From: Macrostomum hystrix
Lineage: Eukaryota; Platyhelminthes; Macrostomidae
DNA length: 64,000 nt
Direction: 5' to 3'
NCBI GenBank assembly: GCA_950097015.1
Contig: CATNEN010000038.1
Location: forward strand, 25,147,001 to 25,211,000
The position numbers were made by a program, and so were the translations under genes. This document shows positions 11,501 to 23,500 of this stretch, piece after piece. The notes beneath the pieces are model-generated. The model saw only the letters and a list, made by a program, of their open reading frames with translations, was not told the origin of the DNA and searched no databases. The stretch's first letter is position 1; every line of letters begins with the position of its first letter.

Positions 11501-14500
11501 CTTGCTCAACGAAGCCGGTGTCGAATGGCCCGAATGATTCTGGCTGACCTGGCTCTGAGGCGACTGGTGGCCAACAATGTGATTTTCATTCACTGGGCCG
11601 TTAGCCAGTGGTAAATGCAACCTGTAGCATATTAGTAAAGTAACAATATAATAAAATATATTTTGGTTACAGTAGGCTCCTGACTCCTGAGCACACACGC
11701 ACACGCACACGTACATTTGCTCTGAGTTTCTCATCGTCAGGCAGTGTACAATTTCTCTGTGCCTTGGAGGTTGGCCCTCAAGGGCTTACGCACCTCAATA
11801 TTGCACGACAAGCCCCCAAGCCTTCTCTCCGCGGCTGCGCCCCAAATAAATGTGGCCTAGCCGCGGAATCGAGCTCGGGGACATGGTTTCATGAGGCAAA
11901 CGCGTTCACCGCTCTGCCACATATTAGCAAAGTAACGCTGTGTTAGTACTATATTGTAGTGAACCATGCCTTTCCCCACTTACCCTGCCTAGAGTCCCAT
12001 TCTCTGCCCCTCCTACTCTCGCGATTGGTTGTTCCATCTGTTGCTCTCATCGCCGGCACTCTAATCCTGCCCATATGAATGCCCATTTGGTCAATCAAGA
12101 CACGTCTTTTGGGGGACATTCAATTCAGCACTGGGACATATAGTCATCAAAGCTTGGGCATTAACGTGACCTTGTTAATACATTAAATATAATTTATATT
12201 AGTACTATTTGTACGATGCTTTTAGGACATAATCATACGCGTCACCTCTGCACCACACAAACCCGGATTTAAGCTGCGAATTTTAACAAGAATATCACTA
12301 TGTTTGTGTTAAAAAATACGTTCGATATTAGCGCTTTTTCTACTCAAAGTAGATAAGAACGCGAAAAACTCATTCCGATCATTACCTGTCAATGCCTTCG
12401 ATACTGTCTTCTAGAATTTTGTTCTTTTCAATCGTCAAGCTAGATTGAAAATTGTGCGGTGCAGTTGCGGTCGAGCCACTTGGAGCTTCCGCTGGCGATT
12501 GTGACGGCGACAGTGATCGAGAACTATTCGGCGAATCCATTGGGGTAGAATGGCGACTTGTCGAGTGAGATGAATGATTTGCCGTTCTTGGTGGCGTCTG
12601 ATTATAAGTGTCTCGAGGTGAAAAATCTCGATCTTGAGACTGAAGGTCGGACTGAGGCATGCTCTCTCGTGGATTTCCTGGCGCAGCCGGTGACCAAGGC
12701 GGCGTTGGAGCGTCTTCATCAAACGGTGTCACGGGCTCGGCCACGTCTGTGCCTCCGCTGGAAGCGATGTAACTATCGGAGCTGGGTGAAACTGGTCGCG
12801 ACTGTGGCCTACGCTCCGTTCTGGTGTCGTTGCAGTCTATATTATTGTCTCCAACGGGAGGTGTCTGAACTTGTTCATTGTGGTCATCAGATTCCCAATT
12901 TAGGTCTCTCGCAGCACGTTCAGAAACTGGGCGCTGCTGGTTAGTCCTTAAATATTAAAAAAGATTTTTTTACGTGTCTCAACAATATTCTTATTTGGCG
13001 ACGGCAAACCTGGAAGGAGTCAGCGAAAGGAAATTCTACCGAGCACAGTTGAACACTCATACTGTAGACTCACTATTTCATCAGGGGTTTGCCCCTCAAG
13101 GGCGCAAATTTCACCACAAGCCATCGTGGCAGCGCCCCCCCAAAATGTGGCTTCGCCGCGGAATCGAGCTCAGGCCCTTGTTGCGAGAGGCAAGCGCATA
13201 GAGCGCTGCACCACTGTGCCCGAATCATTACTAAAATGGCAACATGAAATGGTTGAACATGTGCGAGTCACGAACCAATCTGATGATCCTGACGTAGGGG
13301 TGTTTTCTGGTGATTTTCTGCCGCCAGTCACAACAGTTTGAGCTTCGTTGTCGGATATTGATTCAAATGAATTTGCAGCGTCTAATTGATCTCGCGAAGA
13401 TGAATTGTACTGCAAAATTGCTGCTTCTCTATCACTTTCGTATGCACCTTCGTCGACATCGTAATCGGGAACTGGCTCCGCAATGGAAGACTCATTATAC
13501 GTATCGCCATCGCCGAACTCGCTATCGTTGTCATAGTCTGGCTCCGGTTCTGGTAAACAGGCCCCTGATTGACTGAGCCTCTCGTTCGGCCGGTCCTTGG
13601 CCATCACGGCTAGCGGCCTACCGGTTGTCGCACCTGCCACCTTCAGCGGATAGTGCCGCAAAATGTACTCCGGCGTTAGGCTGGGACCCTGCGACTCGTA
13701 GATGTCGCTACACTGACGCCGAAGCGGAGGACGCGACTGTGGGGTCGCTGATTGAGGCGGCGATCCGGGCGGCGGCTGCGGCGGCAGCGGTTGCTGAGGC
13801 GGAGGTGGCTGTAGAAACGGAGACAAGCTGCGCTCCGATTGTGATTGGCTCAGCTCGCTCACAGGTGAGCCAAATCTGGCGCATGGATCGAGGCTGAGTG
13901 ACTCTGTCGTCCGGTGTTCCTGAGCTGTTGCCGCTGGCGACCGTGGAAGAGCAGATTGTGGTTCAAAACGAACAGATGGCATGGAGGATGTGGCTGGCGT
14001 CAACGGGCCATCGACTCGATGCGTTGAGCTTGGTTAGAAAGAGAAAATAGAATATAAATTCGGGCGAGCTGTAGCCATAGCTATTTCTCGGCACATCTGA
14101 AGGTTACGTACAGCTATTCAGTCCATGGACTGGGGACGCCACACCCAACCCTTAATTACCCGAACAAATGTTGGTAACCATTAAACAGCTGGGTGAACTG
14201 AATCAATATATTCAGAGTTTAGTGTCTTGCTAAAGGACGTAATGTGTTCCGGTGTGAGTCACGAATCGAACCCACGATCTTCAAGTCGCGAGTCGGACGC
14301 TCTAACCCACTAGGCTACAGTCTCCTTGGACTTTTATTGAAATTAAATTTTATGCAGCGAAACCTTAACCAGGGTGTTCAGAACTGCATAGCTCATGAGA
14401 TGTACTTTTGTAGTAAGTGTTAAAATGATTCACTCAAGCACTCACAAATCGATACCATTAGTGATTGGCGGTGTCTGGATGTACTGCTGCCAGTACTCGC

Positions 14501-17500
14501 GGTATCTGGAAGTGCCAAAGCAATTTATTTTTTAGTGCTATGCGGGCAGTACTCGTAATTGCAGTGCCAGTTTTCTGTTTACGAGTGAGTCAATTCAAGA
14601 GAGAAAACTAATCTTTATTTAAATTTTCTCGCCATTAAATCGTGAACGCCTATTTAGCTTCAATTGGAAGGACTAAGCATTCAATAAAATCAATTTTAAT
14701 AGTGCATGGAATCTTTTAATTAACACAGATTGTCAAAAAACTGAAAACATTTGCGACAATTAATTCACTAAAGTGGGACTAATTTTCGTTAAGAAAATCT
14801 CACCTTTCAAAGTAGACATTTGAACTGGCCTTCCAGTGGCCTGCAGCTGATGAATTGGCCTGAACACTTGGCACTTTGGTGTTGGATGCAGCGGGACTGA
14901 AATTTAGTTTGCGACACTTTTTTAGCACACCTCATTTTCATTTTTTACCTGCAAGTGTAAATACATTATGTACTTTAACTTTAGTTACAGCTCATTTTAT
15001 TGCATGGAATAGTTTATAAGAGTCACCTCAAGTTGGTTTCTTTGAAAGTCTCTGGTTAGTCTCTTTGAGAGTCTCAAGTTGGTTTCTTTGAGAGTCTCAG
15101 GTTAGTCTCTTTGAGAGTCTCAGGTTAGTCTCTTTGAGAGTCTCGGGTTAGTCTCTTTGAGAGTCTCAAGTTGGTTTCTTTGAGAGTCTCAGGTTAGTCT
15201 CTTTGAGAGTCTCAAGTTGGTTTCTTTGAGAGTCTCAGGTTAGTCTCTTTGAAAGTCTCAGGTTAGTCTCTTTGAGAGTCTCAGGTTAGTCTCTCTGAGA
15301 GTCTCGGGTTAGTCTCTTTGAGAGTCTCAGGTTAGTCTCTTTGAGAGTCTCAGGTTAGTCTCTTTGAGAGTCTCGGGTTAGTCTCTTTGAGAGTCTCAGG
15401 TTAGTCTCTTTGAGAGTCTCAAGTTGGTTTCTTTGAGAGTCTCAGGTTAGTCTCTTTGAAAGTCTCAGGTTAGTCTCTTTGAGAGTCTCAGGTTAGTCTC
15501 CTTGAGAGTCTCAGGTTAGTCTCCTTGAGAGTCTCAGGTTAGTCTCCTTGAGAGTCTCAGGTTAGTCTCTTTGAAAGTCTCAGGTTAGTCTCCTTGAGAG
15601 TCTCAGGTTAGTCTCCTTGAGAGTCTCAGGTTAGTCTCTTTGAAAGTCTCAGGTTAGTCTCCTTGAGAGTCTCAGGTTAGTCTCCTTGAGAGTCTCAGGT
15701 TAGTCTCCTTGAGAGTCTCAGGTTAGTCTCCTTGAGAGTCTCAGGTTAGTCTCCTTGAGAGTCTCAGGTTAGTCTCCTTGAGAGTCTCAGGTTAGTCTCT
15801 TTGAGAGTCTCGTGTTAGTCTCTTTGAGAGTCTCAAGTTAGTCTCTTTGAGAGTCTCAGGTTAGTCTCTCTGAGAGTCTCAGGTTAGTCTCTTTGAGAGT
15901 CTCAGGTTAGTCTCTTTGAGAGTCTCAGGTTAGTCTCTTTGAAAGTCTCAGGTTAGTCTCCTTGAGAGTCTCGGGTTAGTCTCTTTGAGAGTCTCGGGTT
16001 AGTCTCTTTGAGAGTCTCGGGTTAGTCTCTTTAAGAGTCTCAGGTTAGTCTCTTTGAGAGTCTCAGGTTAGTCTCTTTGAGAGTCTCAAGTTAGTCTCTT
16101 TAAGAGTCTCAGGTTAGTCTCTTTGAGAGTCTCAGGTTAGTCTCTTTGGAAGTCTCAGGTTAGTCTCTTTGAGAGTCTCGGGTTAGTCTCTTTGAGAGTC
16201 TCGGGTTAGTCTCTTTGAGAGTCTCGGGTTAGTCTCTTTGAGAGTCTCAGGTTAGTCTCTTTGAAAGTCTCAGGTTAGTCTCTTTGAAAGTCTCAGGTTA
16301 GTCTCTTTGAAAGTCTCAGGTTAGTCTCTCTGAGAGTCTCAGGTTAGTCTCCTTGAGAGTCTCAGGTTAGTCTCTTTGAGAGTCTCAGGTTAGTCTCTTT
16401 GAAAGTCTCAGGTTAGTCTCCTTGAGAGTCTCAGGTTAGTCTCCTTGAGAGTCTCAGGTTAGTCTCTTTGAAAGTCTCAGGTTAGTCTCTTTGAGAGTCT
16501 CAGGTTAGTCTCTCTGAGAGTCTCGGGTTAGTCTCTTTGAGAGTCTCAGATTAGTCTCCTTAAGAGTCTCAGGTTAGTCTCTTTGAGAGTCTCAGGTTAG
16601 TCTCCTTGAGAGTCTCAGGTTAGTCTCTTTGAAAGTCTCAGGTTAGTCTCTTTGAGAGTCTCAGGTTAGTCTCTCTGAGAGTCTCAGGTTAGTCTCTCTG
16701 AGAGTCTCGGGTTAGTCTCTCTGAGAGTCTCAGATTAGTCTCCTTAAGAGTCTCAGGTTAGTCTCTTTGAGAGTCTCAGGTTAGTCTCTTTGAGAGTGTC
16801 AGGTTAGTCTCTTTGAGAGTCTCAGGTTAGTCTCTTTGAAAGTCTCAAATTGTTTTCTTTGAGAGTCTCAGGTTAGTCTCTTTGAGAGTCTCAGGTTAGT
16901 CTCCTTGAGAGTCTCAGGTTAGTCTCCTTGAGAGTCTCAGGTTAGTCTCTTTGAAAGTCTCAGGTTAGTCTCCTTGAGAGTCTCAGGTTAGTCTCCTTGA
17001 GAGTCTCAGGTTAGTCTCCTTGAGAGTCTCAGGTTAGTCTCCTTGAGAGTCTCAGGTTAGTCTCCTTGAGAGTCTCAGGTTAGTCTCCTTGAGAGTCTCA
17101 GGTTAGTCTCTTTGAGAGTCTCGTGTTAGTCTCTTTGAGAGTCTCAAGTTAGTCTCTTTGAGAGTCTCAGGTTAGTCTCTCTGAGAGTCTCAGGTTAGTC
17201 TCTTTGAGAGTCTCAGGTTAGTCTCTTTGAGAGTCTCAGGTTAGTCTCTTTGAAAGTCTCAGGTTAGTCTCCTTGAGAGTCTCGGGTTAGTCTCTTTGAG
17301 AGTCTCGGGTTAGTCTCTTTGAGAGTCTCGGGTTAGTCTCTTTAAGAGTCTCAGGTTAGTCTCTTTGAGAGTCTCAGGTTAGTCTCTTTGAGAGTCTCAA
17401 GTTAGTCTCTTTAAGAGTCTCAGGTTAGTCTCTTTGAGAGTCTCAGGTTAGTCTCTTTGGAAGTCTCAGGTTAGTCTCTTTGAGAGTCTCGGGTTAGTCT

Positions 17501-20500
17501 CTTTGAGAGTCTCGGGTTAGTCTCTTTGAGAGTCTCGGGTTAGTCTCTTTGAGAGTCTCAGGTTAGTCTCTTTGAAAGTCTCAGGTTAGTCTCTTTGAAA
17601 GTCTCAGGTTAGTCTCTTTGAAAGTCTCAGGTTAGTCTCTCTGAGAGTCTCAGGTTAGTCTCCTTGAGAGTCTCAGGTTAGTCTCTTTGAGAGTCTCAGG
17701 TTAGTCTCTTTGAAAGTCTCAGGTTAGTCTCCTTGAGAGTCTCAGGTTAGTCTCCTTGAGAGTCTCAGGTTAGTCTCTTTGAAAGTCTCAGGTTAGTCTC
17801 TTTGAGAGTCTCAGGTTAGTCTCTCTGAGAGTCTCGGGTTAGTCTCTTTGAGAGTCTCAGATTAGTCTCCTTAAGAGTCTCAGGTTAGTCTCTTTGAGAG
17901 TCTCAGGTTAGTCTCCTTGAGAGTCTCAGGTTAGTCTCTTTGAAAGTCTCAGGTTAGTCTCTTTGAGAGTCTCAGGTTAGTCTCTCTGAGAGTCTCAGGT
18001 TAGTCTCTCTGAGAGTCTCGGGTTAGTCTCTCTGAGAGTCTCAGATTAGTCTCCTTAAGAGTCTCAGGTTAGTCTCTTTGAGAGTCTCAGGTTAGTCTCT
18101 TTGAGAGTGTCAGGTTAGTCTCTTTGAGAGTCTCAGGTTAGTCTCTTTGAAAGTCTCAAATTGTTTTCTTTGAGAGTCTCAGGTTAGTCTCTTTGAGAGT
18201 CTCAGGTTAGTCTCCTTGAGAGTCTCAGGTTAGTCTCTTTGAGAGTCTCAGGTTAGTCTCTTTGAGAGTCTCAGGTTAGTCTCTTTGAGAGTCTCAGGGT
18301 AGTCTCTTTGAGAGTCTCAGGTTAGTCTCTTTGAAAGTCTCAAGTTGGTTTCTTTGAGAGTCTCAGGTTAGTCTCTTTGAGAGTCTCAGGTTAGTCTCTT
18401 TGAGAGTCTCAGGTTAGTCTCTTTGAGAGTCTCAGGTTAGTCTCTTTGAGAGTCTCGGGTTAGTCTCTTTGAGAGTCTCAGGTTAGTCTCTTTAAAAGTC
18501 TCAGGTTAGTCTCTCTGAGAGTCTCAGGTTAGTCTCTTTGAAAGTCTCAGGTTAGTCTCTTTGAGAGTCTCAGGTTAGTCTCTTTGAAAGTCTCAAGTTG
18601 GTTTCTTTGAGAGTCTCAGGTTAGTCTCTTTGAGAGTCTCAGGTTAGTCTCTTTGAGAGTCTCAGGTTAGTCTCTTTGAAATTCTCAAGTTTGTTTCTTT
18701 GAGAGTCTCAGGTTAGTCTCTTTGGAAGTCTCAGGTTAGTCTCCTTGAGAGTCTCAGGTTAGTCTCTTTGAGAGTCTCAGGTTAGTCTCTCTGAGAGTCT
18801 CAGGTTAGTCTCTTTGAGAGTCTCAGGTTAGTCACTCTGAAAGTCTCAGGTTAGTCTCCTTGAGAGTCTCAGGTGAGTCTCTTTGAGAGTCTCAGGTTAG
18901 TCTCTTTGAGAGTCTCAGGTTAGTCTCTTTGAGAGTCTCAGGTTAGTCTCCTTGAGAGTCTCGGGTTAGTCTCTTTGAAAGTCTCAGGTTAGTCTCCTTG
19001 AGAGTCTCAGGTTAGTCTCTTTGAAAGTCTCAGGTTAGTCTCTTTGAGAGTCTCGGGTTAGTCTCTTTGAGAGTCTCAGGTTAGTCTTCTTGAGAGTCTT
19101 AGGTTAGTCTCCTTGAGAGTCTCAGGTTAGTCTCTTTGAGAGTCCCAGGTAAGTCTCTTTGAAAGTCTCAGGTTAGTCTCCTTGAGAGTCTCAGGTTAGT
19201 CTCTTTGAAAGTCTCAGGTTAGTCTCTTTGAGAGTCTCAGGTTAGTCTCTCTGAGAGTCTCGGGTTAGTCTCTTTGAGAGTCTCAGATTAGTCTCCTTAA
19301 GAGTCTCAGGTTAGTCTCTTTGAGAGTCTCAGGTTGGTTTCTTTGAGAGTCTCAGGTTAGTCTCTTTGAAAGTCTCAGGTTAGTCTCTTGAGAGTCTCAG
19401 GTTAGTCTCTTTGAGAGTCTCAGGTTAGTCTCTTGAGAGTCTCAGGTTAGTCTCTTTGAGAGTCTCAGGTTAGTCTCCTTGAGAGTCTCAGGTTAGTCTC
19501 TTTGAGAGTCTCAGTTGTTGAGAGTCTCAGGTTAGTCTCTTTGAGAGTCTCAGGTTAGTCTCCTTGAGAGTCTCAGGTTAGTCTCTTTGAGAGTCTCAGG
19601 TTAGTCTCTCTGAGAGTCTCGGGTTAGTCTCTTTGAGAGTCTCAGGTTAGTCTCTTTGAGAGTCTCAGGTTAGTCTCTTTGAGAGTCTCAGGTTAGTCTC
19701 TTTGAGAGTCTCAGGTTAGTCCTCTTGAAAGTCTCAGGTTAGTCTCCTTGAGAGTCTCAGGTTAGTCTCTTTGAGAGTCTCAGGTTTAGTCTCTTTGAGA
19801 GTCTCAGGTTAGTCTCTTTGAGAGTCTCAGGTTAGTCTCCTTGAGAGTCTCAGGTTAGTCTCTTTGAAGAGTCTCAGGTTAGTCTCCTTGAGAGTCTCAG
19901 GTTAGTCTCTTTGAGAGTCTCAGGTTAGTCTCTTTGAGAGTCTCGGGTTAGTCTCTTTGAGAGTCTCAGGTTAGTCTTTCTTGAGAGTCTTAGGTTAGTC
20001 TCCTTTGAGAGTCTCAGGTTTAGTCTCTTTGAGAGTCTCAGGTAAGTCTCTTTGAGAGTCTCAGGTTAGTCTCCTTGAGAGTCTCAGGTTAGTCTCTTGA
20101 AAGTCTCAGGTTAGTCTCTTTGAGAGTCTCAGGTTAGTCTCTCTGAGAGTCTCAGGGTTAGTCTCTTTGAGAGTCTCAGGTTAGTCTCCTTGAGGAGTCT
20201 CAGGTTAGTCCCTCCTTTGAGAGTCTCAGGTTAGTCTCCTTGAGAGTCTCAGGTTAGTCTCTTTGAGAGTCTCAGGTTAGTCTCTCTGAGAGTCTCAGGT
20301 TAGTCTCTTTGAGAGTCTCAGGTTAGTCTCCTTGAGAGTCTCAGGTTAGTCTCTTTGAGAGTCTCAGGTTAGTCTCTTTGAGAGTCTCAGGTTAGTCTCT
20401 TTGAGAGTCTCAGGTTAGTCTCTTTGAGAGTCTCAGGTTAGTCTCCTTGAGAGTCTCGGGTTAGTCTCTTTGAAAGTCTCAGGTTAGTCTCTTTGAGAGT

Positions 20501-23500
20501 CTCAGGTTAGTCTCTTTGAAAGTCTCAGGTTAGTCTCTTTGAGAGTCTCGGGTTAGTCTCTTTGAGAGTCTCAGGTTAGTCTCCTTGAGAGTCTTAGGTT
20601 AGTCTCCTTGAGAGTCTCAGGTTAGTCTCTTTGAGAGTCTCAGGTTAGTCTCTTTGAAAGTCTCAGGTTAGTCTCTTTAAGAGTCTCAGGTTAGTCTCTT
20701 TGAGAGTCTCGGGTTAGTCTCCTTGAGAGTCTCAGGTTAGTCTCTTTGAGAGTCTCGGGTTAGTCTCTTTGAGAGTCTCAGGTTAGTCTCCTTGAGAGTC
20801 TCAGGTTAGTCTCTCTGAGAGTCTCAGGTTAGTCTCTTTGAGAGTCTCAGGTTAGTCTTTTTGAAAGTCTCAAGTTGTTTTCTTTGAGAGTCTCAGGTTA
20901 GTCTCTTTGAGAGTCTCAGGTTAGTCTCTTTGAGAGTCTCAGGTTAGTCTCTTTGAGAGTCTCAGGTTAGTCTCTTTGAGAGTCTCGGGTTAGTCTCTTT
21001 GAGAGTCTCAGGTTAGTCTCTTTGAAAGTCTCAGGTTAGTCTGCTTGAGAGTCTCAGGTTAGTCTCTTTGAAAGTCTCAGGTTAGTCCCTTTGAGAGTCT
21101 CGGGTTAGTCTCTTTGAGAGTCTCAGGTTAGTCTCTCTGAGAGTCTCGGGTTAGTCTCTTTGAGAGTCTCGGGTTAGTCTCTTTGAGAGTCTCAGGTTAG
21201 TCTCTTTGAAAGTCTCAGGTTAGTCTCTTTGAGAGTCTCAGGTTAGTCTCTTTGAGAGTCTCGGGTTAGTCTCTTTGAGAGTCTCAGGTTAGTCTCTTTG
21301 AAAGTCTCAGGTTAGTCTGCTTGAGAGTCTCAGGTTAGTCTCTTTGAAAGTCTCAGGTTAGTCCCTTTGAGAGTCTCGGGTTAGTCTCTTTGAGAGTCTC
21401 AAGCTGGTTTCTTTGAGAGTCTCAGGTTAGTCTGTTTTAATCTCAAGTTAGTCTCTATGATAGTTTCAGGCGAATGCTTTGACAGGCCTCACAACAAGGT
21501 TTTGCCATAGAGTATCAGTTTGCTATCGAACGACAGAAATGTTTTTTTACTTAATTCCTATGACAAGAGTGAAAGCGAACAAATTAGGAATTCGAGGAAA
21601 TATATGCATGAACTGTACTTCAATCATAAAAGAACCGAATGTTCATACTCGTAAAGTTGACAGCCCTATATGCTGAATAGCTAAGTACAGAATAGAGATA
21701 GAAAGAGATTAATTTCGTCTTTATCAGTGGAAGGCCATGGCTAGAAATGTGGGAAGTTTTTGATTAACATGCTTGACTGGCAGCTGTATAAAGAGCAACA
21801 AAATTGAATTTACCTTTGAGCAGTTTTTTTGGGTCAGGAAACTCAACTAAGTTTGCTAAGGATATTGATTTTTTGTCTTCGCGAAAGTGTACTTTCCAGA
21901 AGTTCAAGCTGAAGTTTGTGTAACTAGTTTTGAATTCTCGAACACATTTTAGAGTTTTACTAGCAATTAGTTTTCGAATTCATATAAGAAATAACTTTTT
22001 TGAAAAACTTACGGGCTGTCAACATTCGGTCCTAATAATCTAAATGCTGGACGGCTGTTATAGGACAGGAGGGCATCTGCTTGCTTCTCCTGATGACAAT
22101 GTCTATCATTATAAGGCTGCCATTGGTGATAGTGCTGCGGCTGCTGCTGCTGCTGATGCTGTTGTTGTCGCAACGGCATATTATAATCGCTAGTGTAGTC
22201 ACTGTCATCGCTTGGACACCTTGATGCCGAAGCCACGCGCTGTGAGACAGATGTTCGCTGCAGATGCAGATGGAACATCAAAAACAGTCTTGAATTAAAA
22301 AATAATATGTAGTCCATAAGCCATTAGCGAGCAGCGATGCCTTTATCTCTAGCCAATCAGATGACTCCAGTGGGGTAGAAAAACTGACGCTTATTCTGAC
22401 TGACTAATCAGACGAGTCCACTGAGGTAGAAAAATCAAAGCTCATTATGGCTGACCAATCAGACGATCCCGTTGCGTAGAGAAAAACAAAAAGCCACTGA
22501 TTGAATAATTAGACTACTTCATGGGAAAAAATCTCAATTTGACTGGCGAATCGAGTCTAGACCTTTATTTTTTTCAAACTCTAAACCAAGCGTTTCAATT
22601 TATTTCTCTTCCTCAAAATGATATTTAGCACTTTATACTGGCCAAAATAAAGGACAAATAAATCCTATTCTACGATAAGCTACTAACTGTTAAATATTGG
22701 AGTCACAACTCAGCACGAAGGATTAAAAACATAGCCCATACCTAAGGCTTAGGGAAACAAATCCGCGTTAGCTTCATTGTAGCGAAAAAATTGTAGCCTA
22801 TTTTTAGCCCCCCTGTATTCCTTTTTATCCCAAATTCCTCTCCGCCTGCTACGCCACACGCTCAGTGAAGAATAAATCAGATTTTTTTATTCTTGATTTC
22901 TCTCAAAGATTAAAAATTCCTAAAAAATGTATTGCCAAAATATTATCTGGGTTCCAAAGGGAAGTGTTAGAGGAATTTTATAGCAGTGGAGTAACGTCTG
23001 CCTGACACTTCTGCTTTTTTTCAATAGCGAATATATTATAGAAGTACGAGCTATTATTTCTGATCACTTCTGTGACTAATAAAGCTATTTTTGGTTGTTT
23101 TTGATCTGCTCGGATATGGTGAAAATATTTTCTTAAGACCGAAAAACCCTGTAACAAACACATCATTTGCACGCCTTCTCTCCGCGGCTGCGCCCCAAAT
23201 GACTGTGGCCTCGCAGCGGAATCGAGCATATAGGGGTCTTGGTGCGAGAGGCAAACGCGTTAGACCGCTCTGCGTGTTCAAGGCGCAGCGGACTGGTCAG
23301 AACTGCCTCCTTTGCTTAGATTTAGTTAAGCTGTATTCAGGTAAGATCCTATATTCGAAAATAATATGATATCCTATCATTTCGTCTGGGTTTTATCAAC
23401 CATTAAACATTAATATTGCCAAAAATGCAAAAAAATGCAAGCTTGAAAATCGTATCCTCCCACGCAAATTCTGTATCAAATTCCCTATTCTCCGTCTGTC

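Noticed and set aside
15023-21472. CRISPR-like array
   Set aside because: Units are directly tandem without unique spacers, and the context is an animal intron.
15023-21472. Telomere-like repeat (GGTTAG)
   Set aside because: GGTTAG occurs only as part of a 23-bp unit; there is no TTAGGG tandem tract.
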